From positions 124,001 to 188,000 of the forward strand of contig JAFEAT010000013.1 in the NCBI GenBank assembly GCA_018266255.1: a stretch of 64,000 nucleotides of DNA. The letters run 5' to 3'. Source of the DNA: Cyanobacteria bacterium SZAS-4 (GTDB lineage Bacteria > Cyanobacteriota > Vampirovibrionia > Obscuribacterales > Obscuribacteraceae). The position numbers and the translations under genes were made by a program. Under the pieces are notes generated by a model, which saw only the letters and a list, made by a program, of their open reading frames with translations, made no database searches and was not told where the DNA came from. The stretch's first letter is position 1, and each line of letters begins with the position of its first letter. Positions 1-8,497 of this stretch are shown piece by piece.

Positions 1-201
1 CTTGCCCCACCAGACTTTACCGTCTGGCACTGATGGTCTATCTTCTGGATAGACTTCGATGTCGGCTTTTCGTGTCAAATTGGCATTGACCAGGCTGTCG
101 TTTTTGAGAGCAACGTTACTGGAGCATGAGGACAGCAGCACCATTGTTGGCGCCAACAAGAGTAGTGAGAATGCATGCTTCAGTCGAATTGGTAATCGCA
201 T
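1..201 (-). CDS. Putative lipoprotein, 3' end beyond window
   Basis: The minus-strand frame opens with ATG at 199-201 and runs off the left edge after 67 codons. The N-terminus is a lipoprotein signal: basic start (MRLPIRLK), hydrophobic stretch, then a lipobox ending in LLSSC, so the mature protein should begin at that Cys and be membrane-anchored. The visible mature part is short and polar. It follows the 56-residue membrane protein by 9 bases and is the last visible gene of the cbb3 oxidase operon, so a role in oxidase assembly or electron delivery is possible but not shown. No domain can be recognised in the part seen. Confidence 0.7.
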   Translation of the reverse strand, partial: MRLPIRLKHAFSLLLLAPTMVLLSSCSSNVALKNDSLVNANLTRKADIEVYPEDRPSVPDGKVWWGK

Positions 202-209
202 TTTTTTAG

Positions 210-380
210 TTAGTATCCGAAGAAGGGAATCCAGGAGAAAAGCGCCCAACCAACAATGAACAGGAAAAAGACAACGAGGAACAAAGGAGGCGGACCTTCG
301 CCGATGCGATACTCCGAAACTTCCTCATAGTGTGGTTCCTCTTCGGTGGCAGGTGCCGCCGCTGGTTTAGCATCAGCCAT
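210..380 (-). CDS. 56-residue single-helix protein of the cbb3 oxidase operon
   Basis: A 56-residue frame begins with ATG at 378-380 and ends with TAA at 210-212, with AGAGGT as ribosome-binding site. It overlaps the end of the ccoS-like gene by eight bases, which suggests translational coupling. The first half is Ala/Glu-rich and soluble; the second is one hydrophobic helix (about residues 32-53) preceded by GEGPPPL. The arrangement of an acidic segment, a Pro-rich turn and one helix resembles the N-terminal anchor of CcoP. Because the cytochrome subunit here is a CcoO/CcoP fusion without that anchor, this may be a detached CcoP anchor or a CcoQ-like small subunit. That role is inference. 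Confidence 0.65.
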   Translation of the reverse strand: MADAKPAAAPATEEEPHYEEVSEYRIGEGPPPLFLVVFFLFIVGWALFSWIPFFGY

Positions 381-636
381 TGGTTACCTCTTTTACTGAA
401 GACAGATTTTTGAGACGTGCCTTTTCCACTGCAAGTCGTGCACGCACTGCATTCGGCCCTTCTTCACCATCGTCCATCATGTCGAACTTGGTGCTTTCGA
501 TATCTTCGAAGTCACCGTTCTTGAAGGCCCACAGAATTCCAACTATGCCAACAACAAAGAACAATCCGCAGATGCCGAAGGCAACATACATTCCACCCTG
601 CATGGCGGCTTGATTGAGGATGCAATTTGGGCACAT
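373..636 (-). CDS. ccoS: CcoS-like cbb3 oxidase assembly protein
   Basis: This 87-residue protein has one transmembrane helix (about residues 15-38) followed by the CcoS signature in the form WAFKNGDFEDIE and an acidic DDGEEG stretch. CcoS proteins are small membrane proteins needed for cofactor insertion into cbb3 oxidase. It is a little longer than usual CcoS, with a charged C-terminal helix, and its N-terminus has a CPNC pair that could bind metal or form a disulfide. It lies one base downstream of the fused cytochrome subunit in the same operon, which supports the call. Confidence 0.7.
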   Translation of the reverse strand: MCPNCILNQAAMQGGMYVAFGICGLFFVVGIVGILWAFKNGDFEDIESTKFDMMDDGEEGPNAVRARLAVEKARLKNLSSVKEVTNG

Positions 637-637
637 T

Positions 638-1579
638 TTATTCGCCGCCTCCAGTGTGGGGCTCGTACTCTTCGTGTGTCAAAGCTGGCAGTTTGATTTG
701 CTCGACTTTTTCTACATCTTCGAGTTTGTCTACTGTTTCTTCCGCATCTTTCTGCAGCGTCTTCAGGTAAGCAACCACATACCAACGTTGCTCTTCTGTG
801 AGAATTTGATTCCAGCGAGGCATTCTAGTGCCAGCGACACCTTCACTGGTGCGGTAGAACCACATCTCATCCGAATACTGTTTGTAGAAAGGGCGAGTGA
901 AGTTTGCTGGTTTCTTTTCTAAAGTAATTGAGTTTGGTCCATTGCCCCGGCCGTCAAGACCATGACAGGCAGCGCAGTTCTGTGTGTAGATACCACGACC
1001 GGCGTTGGCGGAAGCAGTGGCTTTTGTATCGACGTGGCGGCGTGCCAGCAGAGCTTGTCCGGCTGGAGTGGTATCAGTGTATTCAGCTGGAGCTTCAACA
1101 TAGTGCTCTGGAATACGCTTGTTCCCTAGAGATTGAATGTATGCCACCAGGTCATTCATATCTTCGTCAGACAGATAACTGAATGAAGGCATGATCGAAC
1201 CAGGCTTGACTGCACGTGGTTGAACGAGGTGAGCTTTCTGCCATTGCGACGGAAATCTTCCGCCTTCGTTGGTCAAGTCCGGACCAGTTCTTGCAGTTCC
1301 TAATTGGTGAGGAGTTTCGTAAACGTAGTCGCCAGCTTGTACGAGTGGTCCGTAACCGCGGTCTTGCAGACGAGTGAATTGCGTGTGGCAGTAGAAACAA
1401 CCTTCACGAATATAGATTCGTCTTCCACGAGTGGCGTCTCCAACAGTCTCGGTGCTGTAGTCGTTACCGTGATGAGATGGCTTCGGCTGAAAGAGCACCA
1501 TCGGCATCAACACTGTCGAGAAGATGATTGTGAAAAACGTAATTACGATACCAATGGCACCGAGTCGGTAGCCGTACAT
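638..1579 (-). CDS. ccoO: cbb3 oxidase cytochrome c subunit, CcoO/CcoP-type fusion
   Basis: A 313-residue membrane-anchored dihaem cytochrome c. Residues about 8-30 form the N-terminal helix. The first haem motif is CFYCH at 61-65, in a CcoO context (REGC before it, TGPDL after it, Met at about 130 as likely axial ligand). The second motif is CAACH at 202-206, in a CcoP-like domain with a likely axial Met near 253. CcoO normally has one haem site; here a second cytochrome domain is fused at the C-terminus. It passes electrons to the CcoN active site. Its ATG overlaps the ccoN stop codon (TAATG), showing tight coupling. Confidence 0.9.
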   Translation of the reverse strand: MYGYRLGAIGIVITFFTIIFSTVLMPMVLFQPKPSHHGNDYSTETVGDATRGRRIYIREGCFYCHTQFTRLQDRGYGPLVQAGDYVYETPHQLGTARTGPDLTNEGGRFPSQWQKAHLVQPRAVKPGSIMPSFSYLSDEDMNDLVAYIQSLGNKRIPEHYVEAPAEYTDTTPAGQALLARRHVDTKATASANAGRGIYTQNCAACHGLDGRGNGPNSITLEKKPANFTRPFYKQYSDEMWFYRTSEGVAGTRMPRWNQILTEEQRWYVVAYLKTLQKDAEETVDKLEDVEKVEQIKLPALTHEEYEPHTGGGE

Positions 1580-2994
1580 TAGACTTTGACCTCCTTGGGT
1601 TTAGCGGCAGGCGCTACAACCACAATTGGCGTATAAAGCGTCTTGTAGGTGTTGTAGGCAAAGATGAATTGACCGGTGACGATCATGATTCCGCTGATAC
1701 TGCGCAAGAACCAATAAGGCACAAGTTCAATAACCCACTGATCTACTGGGACGCCATGGTGCCAGCCTGCTGACTGGACTAAGCCGGCAATCGTCAATGA
1801 AGTCATCATCAACAAGAAACCTAAGAACTTGAGCCAATAGTGCGCTCGAATCAAACCTTGACTGTGCCATTGTCTGCCAGTCAATCGCGGCATACTGTAA
1901 TAGAACGCCGAAGTGAGAATGAATGAAAACGTTCCAAGAAGTGCAAGGTGAGCGTGTCCTACCACCCACTGAGTGAAGTGCAGATACCAGTTCACCCAAC
2001 GAGTTGCCTGGAACGGACCCTGCACACAAGTGACTAAATAGAACATAGAAGATGTCACCGCGAATCGCAGTGGCATGTCGGTCACCACCATTCCCCATTT
2101 ACCTTTCATAGTCATGAAGAAGTTGGTCAATACTGTAAATACTGGAACGAGCAAGAAGATTGAAGAGATAACTGCAATCGCTTTCAACCATTCAGGCACA
2201 GGTGATTGCAAAATGTGGTGCGTTCCAGTTGGTGCGTAGAACAACGCGATTCCCCAGAAACCCAACATTGAAAGACCGTGACTGTAGAGTGGTGCGCCGG
2301 TCAGTCGTGGCAAGAGGAAGTACATCATGCCGACACCAACTGTGGTGAACCACATTCCGAGAATGTTGTGTCCGTAGAACCAACCGATGATGGCGTCGTT
2401 CAAACCAGGAAGCGATACGAACGTTCGCTGTCCGATGATGTAAACAAGCGGAAACCAGAATAAGGAACCAAGGAAGTACCAGAGAGAGACGTACAATTTT
2501 TTGACGCGACGAGTGACGATCGTCATATAGATATTCCATGCCACCGTAACCAGACCGATCATGACGATCACGTCTAGCAAGGCGCCGAGTTCAGCGTATT
2601 CGCGACCTTCAGTGTTGCCGTTCAACAAGGTGCAGAAAGCGCCAACCATCATGACGTTCCAGGCCCACATCGTGAAGTTGCCTAATCGCTCACTCCACAA
2701 TTTCGTCTTACATAGAGTAGGCACCATATGAAACATGGAACCGACATAGCCCATAGACAACCAGCCGATGGCGACAGCGTTGACGTGGAACATGCGCAAG
2801 TGCGGCATAGCCAGCTGCGGCACGTTGTGGACCAAGTCTGGCATCGAGAACTCGAGTCCAGCCAGCAAGCCAGCGCTCATGCCCCACAGTGACCACCAAA
2901 GCGCAGAAAGGAAAAAGTTGCGACTAGCGCTTCCCTCTCTATTGCTTAGAAATTTGTCTACTAAACTGTTGGACAACTTGAGCCACCCCCGCAA
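1579..2994 (-). CDS. ccoN: cbb3-type cytochrome c oxidase subunit I
   Basis: This 471-residue polytopic membrane protein is the catalytic haem-copper subunit, reducing O2 to water. Ligand motifs are visible in order: H70 (FHVN, low-spin haem), H209 (YGHN, CuB), H259-H260 (GTHH, CuB) and H347/H349 (GHAH, haem ligands). About twelve hydrophobic helices fit the family. The start is uncertain: no ATG precedes residue 39, and an in-frame TAG lies 15 bases upstream, so the call uses TTG at 2994. A second TTG six codons later follows GGGGGTGG and could be used instead. It heads the cco operon. Confidence 0.93.
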   Translation of the reverse strand: MRGWLKLSNSLVDKFLSNREGSASRNFFLSALWWSLWGMSAGLLAGLEFSMPDLVHNVPQLAMPHLRMFHVNAVAIGWLSMGYVGSMFHMVPTLCKTKLWSERLGNFTMWAWNVMMVGAFCTLLNGNTEGREYAELGALLDVIVMIGLVTVAWNIYMTIVTRRVKKLYVSLWYFLGSLFWFPLVYIIGQRTFVSLPGLNDAIIGWFYGHNILGMWFTTVGVGMMYFLLPRLTGAPLYSHGLSMLGFWGIALFYAPTGTHHILQSPVPEWLKAIAVISSIFLLVPVFTVLTNFFMTMKGKWGMVVTDMPLRFAVTSSMFYLVTCVQGPFQATRWVNWYLHFTQWVVGHAHLALLGTFSFILTSAFYYSMPRLTGRQWHSQGLIRAHYWLKFLGFLLMMTSLTIAGLVQSAGWHHGVPVDQWVIELVPYWFLRSISGIMIVTGQFIFAYNTYKTLYTPIVVVAPAAKPKEVKV

Positions 2995-3337
2995 TCGCGA
3001 ACGCCTGGACTAATGTGGAAAATTCTAGGTTACTGACATCAAACCGATTTGCTTGTAACCATGATTTTTCGTTCAAATTATGGCAGTCTGCCTGACCTCG
3101 CCCGAAAGACATTCTCTGTTTGATACAAAGCGTAACCGTTGCTTGGACAATTTCGGCAGTCTGAGCGAGGTCTCAGAAACCATTTTGCCGCCGACCTTTC
3201 CGGCGCTTAGCTTTCCATCGCTTACCAGAGCGACAAAATTACGCTTGTCAATTCAGATAAAAAGAATTGTTTTGTTTTTCTCATTTAAAACAAATGTACA
3301 GCGAAGCTGCCAATTCGATCTTCTTGAAATCGCAGCA
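2995..3337. other. Intergenic region upstream of the cbb3 operon
   Basis: A gene-free stretch of 343 bases between pth and ccoN, both on the minus strand. It should carry the cco promoter. On the minus strand there is a perfect TTGACA (complement of 3246-3251), but no convincing -10 box follows at 17-18 bases. I see no clear FNR/CRP palindrome and no terminator hairpin with a T-run after pth. A plus-strand frame from 3080 runs into pth in antisense and does not look coding. Confidence 0.4.
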
Positions 3338-3988
3338 TCACTCGCTCTTGTCAGGATCTTGAGAAGGTGGATCGACATCAGGAGATGGTGGCACGAGGTT
3401 GATCGAGTTGTACTTGTTCATAGACTCGAGGATGCCTTTCGTACTCCAAAACGATATGGCTTCAGCAGACAGTTGCACCATCTTTTGATACAACTCCTGA
3501 TCTGCAACTGGAATGCGCGACAAAACGTACTGCGCTCTTTTTGCGCCACCGGGATCTGGCCCAACGCCAAACTTCAAACGACTGAAGTCTTTGCGACCGC
3601 CTAAACATTCGATGATCGATTCGACCCCGTGCTGCCCTCCAGCGCCACCAGCTTTCTGTAATCGCAACCTGCCAAGCGGAAGTGAAACATCGTCGTGCAC
3701 AACTAACAGCTCTTCGAATTCTATTTTGAAATAGCGAAGAATGGCATTAACAGCACGTCCTGAAAGATTCATGTAAGTCGTCGGCTTAGCCAGAATGACG
3801 TTGGAGCCACCTATGTTCAACTTGCCAACATAGGCGGAGAACTCTTTGACGTTCTTGAATTCCGCTTCAGCAGTGGATCCGATCTTAGCTGACGCTAATG
3901 CTTCGACAACTGAGAAACCAGCGTTGTGGCGAGTGCCAATATATTCACTGCCTATATTGCCCAGTCCGACAATCAATTTGGTCGCCAT
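3338..3988 (-). CDS. pth: Peptidyl-tRNA hydrolase
   Basis: Pth releases tRNA from peptidyl-tRNAs that drop off the ribosome. From ATG at 3988 (preceded by GAGGGA, seven bases away) the protein has 216 residues and shows the family motifs: GLGNIG near the start, TRHNAG with the catalytic His at about residue 21, KPTTYMNLSG, and HDD with the catalytic Asp. An in-frame upstream extension to 4063 exists but lacks a good ribosome site and precedes the conserved N-terminus. The C-terminal 25 residues are Pro/Asp/Ser-rich and probably disordered. It is divergent from lepB. Confidence 0.95.
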   Translation of the reverse strand: MATKLIVGLGNIGSEYIGTRHNAGFSVVEALASAKIGSTAEAEFKNVKEFSAYVGKLNIGGSNVILAKPTTYMNLSGRAVNAILRYFKIEFEELLVVHDDVSLPLGRLRLQKAGGAGGQHGVESIIECLGGRKDFSRLKFGVGPDPGGAKRAQYVLSRIPVADQELYQKMVQLSAEAISFWSTKGILESMNKYNSINLVPPSPDVDPPSQDPDKSE

Positions 3989-4177
3989 AAATCCCTCGAA
4001 TTCAGCCAGTTCTCGCGATCGATTGGCGAATATGTTCTTTAGAAGCTCAAACATAATTCTCAACTATGTATAGCGTGCAACGCCGCAAACATTAACAAAT
4101 ATTGGGTGAGCCAGAGAAGCGCGATCTGTCCGAAACGCGCCCCACGAGTGTGTACAGTTGTGACCAAGCGTGATCAG

Positions 4178-4206
4178 CTGACAAAAACAACCGCTACACT
4201 TATGTT
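4178..4206 (+). promoter_or_regulatory. Candidate sigma70 promoter for lepB
   Basis: CTGACA (4178-4183) and TATGTT (4201-4206) are separated by 17 bases, followed by an AT-rich TATAAG. The site lies about 65 bases upstream of the lepB ATG in the pth-lepB divergent gap. It is seen by pattern only; other -10 choices overlap it. Confidence 0.4.
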
Positions 4207-4269
4207 ATAAGCCTAGGCTGTGTAGAAAGCCGCCCAGCTTTGCCACTCAATTACGAGGTCGACTCGTAC

Positions 4270-5052
4270 ATGGACCCCGACTCAATCACGACACAGAGAA
4301 GCGAAATGCCGTTAGAAACCAAGACAACTGATGGCACTGCCGAAACGAAGAAGAATTCAAAACCGAATACAGTTCAGGGGTTCATCAGAGAAATCGTTGA
4401 ACTGGTTGTGGTCACGCTTGTTCTATTGATTGTAATTCGTTGGGCTCTGGCAGAAGCTCGCTACATTCCATCGAGTTCGATGGAACCGACTTTGCAGATC
4501 AACGACAGATTGCTCGTCGAGAAAGTGTCGGGGCACCTGGGCAAGAAAATTCAACGCGGCGACATTTTAGTTTTCTATCCGCCACCAATCGAGTTGGGCG
4601 GACAAGATTTGAAGAACGATCCCCTGACCGTGCTCGGACGCCTGACAGGTCTTCCGTTCTTGCCTTACGAACCAGCCTTCATCAAACGCACTATTGGTCT
4701 GCCCGGAGACCACATTCGCATTCAACACGGTGTCGGAGTTTATATAAACGGGCAGCTGTTGGATGAATCAAACTACACCAAAGAAAAGCCGAACTACGAC
4801 CTCAATGTTCTTGGAGACATCGGCGGTCGCTCGACCGACGGCGGTGTCATTCAGCCTTATCGAGCCAAAGAGTTGAACGAACCTATCATTGTGCCGCCCG
4901 GTCACCTGTTCATGATGGGCGACAACCGCAATAACTCTGAAGACAGCCATGTCTGGGGTTTCCTGGACCAGAAACGTGTAGTCGGGCGTGCCTGCCTGCT
5001 CTTCTGGCGACACCTGGCACCGCCTCCCTACCCTCAAATTCTGGACGAGTAA
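4270..5052 (+). CDS. lepB: Signal peptidase I
   Basis: Type I signal peptidase cleaves Sec/Tat signal peptides on the outer face of the cytoplasmic membrane by a Ser/Lys dyad. From ATG at 4270 it has 260 residues: a polar N-terminus, one hydrophobic anchor (about 42-60), the nucleophile in PSSSMEPTL (Ser about 70), the general-base Lys in KRTIGLPGD (about 139), and the late box GDNRNNSEDS. The chosen start has GAGGT 10 bases upstream. A TTG ten codons earlier (4240) lacks a ribosome site. The many secreted proteins in this window are likely substrates. It is a single gene behind its own candidate promoter. Confidence 0.93.
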   Translation: MDPDSITTQRSEMPLETKTTDGTAETKKNSKPNTVQGFIREIVELVVVTLVLLIVIRWALAEARYIPSSSMEPTLQINDRLLVEKVSGHLGKKIQRGDILVFYPPPIELGGQDLKNDPLTVLGRLTGLPFLPYEPAFIKRTIGLPGDHIRIQHGVGVYINGQLLDESNYTKEKPNYDLNVLGDIGGRSTDGGVIQPYRAKELNEPIIVPPGHLFMMGDNRNNSEDSHVWGFLDQKRVVGRACLLFWRHLAPPPYPQILDE

Positions 5053-5107
5053 TCTGCCTCAGCTCGCGTCTCAATTCGGATTTGGGCAACAGCTTGCATT
5101 TCCACGC

Positions 5108-5122
5108 ATTCTTGGCAAGAAT
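5108..5122. promoter_or_regulatory. Perfect 7-bp inverted repeat, possible operator
   Basis: ATTCTTG-G-CAAGAAT is a perfect inverted repeat with one central base. It lies 10 bases before a TTGACA and after the lepB stop. There is no T-run, so a terminator is less likely than a protein-binding site for the GAF/HD-GYP gene. Confidence 0.3.
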
Positions 5123-5132
5123 GTGTAAAACA

Positions 5133-5166
5133 TTGACAGTTGTTCCATCTACCTTTGGGTATATAA
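5133..5166 (+). promoter_or_regulatory. Weak candidate promoter for the GAF/HD-GYP gene
   Basis: A perfect TTGACA at 5133-5138 is followed by the AT-rich GGGTATATAAG at 5157-5167. The best TATATA lies about 21 bases from the -35, wider than usual, so the -10 assignment is uncertain. It is about 70-100 bases before the chosen ATG. Confidence 0.3.
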
Positions 5167-5232
5167 GCATGGGGCATATTGTCAAGAACTAGGGAAAGAA
5201 GGCGCTTCACCTTCACAGGAGACAGCAAACAC

Positions 5233-6726
5233 ATGACTGCGAGCAAAGACTCTGGTAGACCCAAGTACGTTAAGGGAAGCCGTAAAGCTAGTTCGACAAA
5301 AACGGAAGAGGCATGCAGCTCTGCGCTGTCGTCACTGGAAGGTAAAGGGGCGGAAGAACAAGTCGAAGAACTGAAACAGATTCAGACAGACTTGAACAAA
5401 CGCGAAGTGCAGTTGATCGAGCGCGAAATCAAAGCGCTGAGACTGCAAGAAGAATTAGATCGTTTACGTCCACTAAGCGGTCTTTACCGCGTCGTCAAAG
5501 CGATGGCGACCGAGCGCAGACTAGACTCGCTGCTTGATGTGATCACACGCGAAACGCAGATGATGCTCAAGTGTGATCGTTGTAGCGTTTTTGTTTTAGA
5601 AGCGACAAAACAAGAGTTGTGGACGCAAGTAGCTCAGGGACTGATCGGGCATCGCATGATCAGAATTCCACTGCAAGGCACAAGTATTGTTAGTGAGTGC
5701 GCACGCACCGCTCAAGTAATCAACATTCCAGACGCTTATGCAGATGGTCGCTTCGATCCAGAAGTCGACAAATCGACTGGTTATCACACACAAAGTGTTC
5801 TTTGCGTTCCGATGTTGAATCGCAGCGGCGAAGTCATAGGTGTTTTTCAGGTCTTGAATAAAGTCGGCGGACCATTCACAAACGAAGATGAAGATTGGCT
5901 CCAGGGGCTGACTGCAGTGGCTGCAGGGTTGATCGAACAAGCGCAAGCGTATCAAGAAATCGAACGATTCGTTGATAAGACCCTTGAGACTCTGGCACAA
6001 ACGATTGACCGTCGTGACCCGCTCACTGCAGGTCATTCGATGCGCGTGACTAACTACAGCTTGCTAGTTGGACAGGGCATGAGCATTCCCGATGACGACA
6101 TCGACGTATTGCGCTACTCGGCAATGATGCACGACTACGGAAAAATTGGAGTGCCTGAAGCTGTGCTCTGGAAAAATGGTCGGTTGACTCCTGAGGAGTA
6201 TGCACTCGTTCAGCAACATGCCAACATCACTTATGAGTTGTTGTCGAACCTGCCGTTTACACGACGACTGGCTTCCGTTCCTTTCGTTGCTTCGTGCCAC
6301 CACGAGAAAGTGGATGGTTCAGGCTATTACAGAGGATTGAAAGGAGATGATATTCCTTTCTTATCGAGAATCATCGCAGTTGCCGATGTGTTCGATGCCC
6401 TGACATCAGTACGTCACTATCGCAACCGCATGCCGATCGACAAAGTTAGTGAAATCATGATGTCTGGCAAAGATAATCACTTCGAAGGCTCATGTGTCGA
6501 CGCGTTCTACCAAATTCCAGCTCATCGTGTGATCAAAGTGATGGAGTCAGAACGCGGAACGAAAGAAGAGCGCCCTGACATTGACATGTTCAAAAACACT
6601 TCCTGGAATCGGCTTGTTGAGCTGCTCTGCGGTTCTCAGCCTAAGAAAGGTGAAGACAATCTGAAAGACTCGTTCGAGAAAATGTACAACGCGGGACTAC
6701 CGGCCGACTATCAATCGTTAGACTAG
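5233..6726 (+). CDS. GAF domain / HD-GYP-type phosphohydrolase
   Basis: A 497-residue cytoplasmic signalling protein. It has a charged N-terminus, a coiled coil (about 40-80), a GAF sensor domain (about 97-237) and an HD-GYP domain (about 250-430). HD-GYP enzymes hydrolyse cyclic di-GMP. Visible metal and active-site motifs are MHDYGKIG (HD at about 300-301), CHHEKVDG and GSGYY. The last Pro of the usual GYP is replaced by Tyr, so activity or specificity may differ. The chosen ATG follows AGGAG by 11 bases; a TTG 18 codons earlier is the alternative. No cyclase or kinase lies beside it, so the ligand of the GAF domain is unknown. Confidence 0.85.
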   Translation: MTASKDSGRPKYVKGSRKASSTKTEEACSSALSSLEGKGAEEQVEELKQIQTDLNKREVQLIEREIKALRLQEELDRLRPLSGLYRVVKAMATERRLDSLLDVITRETQMMLKCDRCSVFVLEATKQELWTQVAQGLIGHRMIRIPLQGTSIVSECARTAQVINIPDAYADGRFDPEVDKSTGYHTQSVLCVPMLNRSGEVIGVFQVLNKVGGPFTNEDEDWLQGLTAVAAGLIEQAQAYQEIERFVDKTLETLAQTIDRRDPLTAGHSMRVTNYSLLVGQGMSIPDDDIDVLRYSAMMHDYGKIGVPEAVLWKNGRLTPEEYALVQQHANITYELLSNLPFTRRLASVPFVASCHHEKVDGSGYYRGLKGDDIPFLSRIIAVADVFDALTSVRHYRNRMPIDKVSEIMMSGKDNHFEGSCVDAFYQIPAHRVIKVMESERGTKEERPDIDMFKNTSWNRLVELLCGSQPKKGEDNLKDSFEKMYNAGLPADYQSLD

Positions 6727-6810
6727 ACGAATAGCCGTAACTTCGAAATTGCGGCCACACCGATTTGCTATAGCCAAAATGCTGCAACCACATTTGGTGC
6801 AGCGAGAATG

Positions 6811-6851
6811 GCTAAAACAATGGCGTCTGCGGATTGCACCACCGACGCCAT
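6811..6851 (-). terminator. Rho-independent terminator of the 6904-7320 gene
   Basis: Read on the minus strand, an 8-bp perfect stem (ATGGCGTC/GACGCCAT, 6820-6851) with a 16-base loop is followed by TTGTTTT. A second hairpin at 6781-6803 (GCTGC/GCAGC core) sits just beyond, nearer the end of the plus-strand HD-GYP gene, but lacks a T-run. Confidence 0.55.
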
Positions 6852-6903
6852 CGCAATTATTCAGTCGGCTCAGACACTTTAGATGAAAGTATCTCGCTAC
6901 GAA

Positions 6904-7320
6904 CTAGTGGTGACGTTGCGTGTAAATGCGTCCGTTCCACAAGCCGTTGTTGTTGCCCCAGCCACGACCACGATTGTAGTTTGGACGCGGTTGATAGAAG
7001 TGCGAGTTCATGAACCCCTGGTTCGTATAGCCTCTATTTCCACCCTGAGTCGACAGCCACTGACGATACTGAGCCTTCTGGAATGCTTGTGGGTCATTAG
7101 GGTCTATGCCAGGTGCGCCAATGCCGCTTCCCAGACCGTATCCGTAACCGTACCCATACTGGTTATATTGTTGGTTGGCCAAATTCTGTTGATAGGCTTG
7201 CATAGCCTGTGCATTCAACAAGTTCTGATAGTCATTGTTTTTAGCTTCTGCTGGAGCGCTCAAACCGGTAGCCAGAAGTGTGGCTCCCACAAGTAATCCA
7301 GCTAATAGTTTGTTACTCAT
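6904..7320 (-). CDS. Secreted Gly/Tyr/Asn/Gln-rich small protein
   Basis: A 138-residue protein with a clear Sec signal peptide (MSNKLLAGLLVGATLLATG, cleavage near APAEA-KN). The mature part is low-complexity: Gln/Asn-rich, then a YGYGYGYGLGSG stretch, then Asn/Arg/Gly/Trp-rich with a His-His end. No domain is recognised. Composition suggests an extracellular or cell-surface protein, perhaps self-associating. A plus-strand frame over the same bases is Val/Ile-rich noise. A terminator follows the gene, so it appears to be monocistronic. Confidence 0.75.
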   Translation of the reverse strand: MSNKLLAGLLVGATLLATGLSAPAEAKNNDYQNLLNAQAMQAYQQNLANQQYNQYGYGYGYGLGSGIGAPGIDPNDPQAFQKAQYRQWLSTQGGNRGYTNQGFMNSHFYQPRPNYNRGRGWGNNNGLWNGRIYTQRHH

Positions 7321-7612
7321 TTTCTTAATTCCTATATCGTTCCGCCTTACGAATCTAACGACGCGAGGACGTTCTGATAGGTCCCAATTTTCACATTAAC
7401 CATTTCTCATAAAGACTATAAATGCAATACTGTTGCGACTTTCCAGCCTTCAAAATAACTGACCATACGGTTTGTAGACCCGTAACTCGTGAAACTTAGG
7501 AGGTATCCCTATATTGAAATTGTCAGTCTGACGCATTGATTCAAAATACGTACAAATCGATCACTAGGTATACCTCAACGTCTCAAGAGCAGCTGTTCGT
7601 CGTCTAGTTATT

Positions 7613-8497
7613 TCACGGCGTAGTGTTGTCGTCGTCTTGCGACTGATGCGGAAACGGACACTTCAAGCTATCTCGACGCTCGACTTTGGCATCGGCAGAG
7701 TTCCACCATGCGCCTCCATCAAGGCTTTTCTGGTGCTGATCGTAAAAGGTGTTGTAGATGTCCTTGCCTTCCATATATCTCAAACGTGGTTTGTCACCGT
7801 CATGCTCTTGACGCTCGATGGCATAATTTCGTGCTGTCTCAACGGCTTTGGCAAGCTCTTCTGGGTCGCTCAGAGGCACTAGCTGATAGTTATCGAGAAA
7901 AAACCGTGGATAGGGCACAACACAGCCAAGTGGAGTTCCTTGCTCGATATAAATGTCCAAGTCGGGACGGGTTATTTTGATGTTGAAGGTAAAGTCACGA
8001 CGCAAATTATCTGTTTCGACAACAGCATCCATCCAGGAAAAACCGTGCACTGGATAATTTGGTGGTGCTTTCACCATCATATTCACACCTTTGGGCGTTC
8101 TAAAATACTGTCGTGCTTGCACCGTGACAATACCGTGGCCAAAATGAGACTCGACCAAAAGATCACCGCGTTTCGATTCGTCGAATTTGTGCACCGATAC
8201 ACCGTCGATTGCATCAGTTCCGTTCCATCGAACAACAAATGAGTGTGTTGCTTTCAAGACAAATCCATGTTGATTGCCAAAGACGATTGGCAGGCAATTA
8301 TAAAAGTAGCTGGTAAACCAGTTGCGCTTACTCGTGCACTTTTCAAAGTAATGTTCATGCGAAAATTCCAGTTGGTCTGGTACCAAAAAGATTGTTTTAT
8401 CTGGAACTACAAGTGTGTCAGGCAAAGCAACTGGTGGCACATATGGTGCGCGCCGGACAGGTTCGGATTTGTTCAAATCGTCTTTATCGGTGTTCAT
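7613..8497 (-). CDS. DUF6065-like protein, copy 1
   Basis: From ATG at 8497 this is a 294-residue protein without signal peptide. It closely matches the protein at 18606-19511, including DTLVVP near the start, FYNCLPIVFGNQHGF, SHFGHG, FRTPKGVNMMVKAPPNYPV, VETDNLRRDFTFN, KITRP and RYMEGKDIY. These features resemble what I recall of Pfam DUF6065, whose function is unknown. The start overlaps the upstream small gene by 14 bases. The ORF is open 46 codons further upstream, but the paralogue's N-terminus supports 8497. It is the last gene of a three-gene minus-strand operon (10632 to 7613). Many conserved His, Trp and aromatic residues suggest an enzyme or metal-binding beta-fold; that is inference. 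Confidence 0.75.
   Translation of the reverse strand: MNTDKDDLNKSEPVRRAPYVPPVALPDTLVVPDKTIFLVPDQLEFSHEHYFEKCTSKRNWFTSYFYNCLPIVFGNQHGFVLKATHSFVVRWNGTDAIDGVSVHKFDESKRGDLLVESHFGHGIVTVQARQYFRTPKGVNMMVKAPPNYPVHGFSWMDAVVETDNLRRDFTFNIKITRPDLDIYIEQGTPLGCVVPYPRFFLDNYQLVPLSDPEELAKAVETARNYAIERQEHDGDKPRLRYMEGKDIYNTFYDQHQKSLDGGAWWNSADAKVERRDSLKCPFPHQSQDDDNTTP

Noticed and set aside
3080..3604. 174-codon plus-strand frame upstream of and antisense to pth
   Set aside because: No ribosome site or domain; two thirds overlap a confident pth gene.
6883..7296. 137-codon plus-strand frame over the secreted Gly/Tyr-rich gene
   Set aside because: Hydrophobic noise composition; the minus frame has a signal peptide and a terminator.
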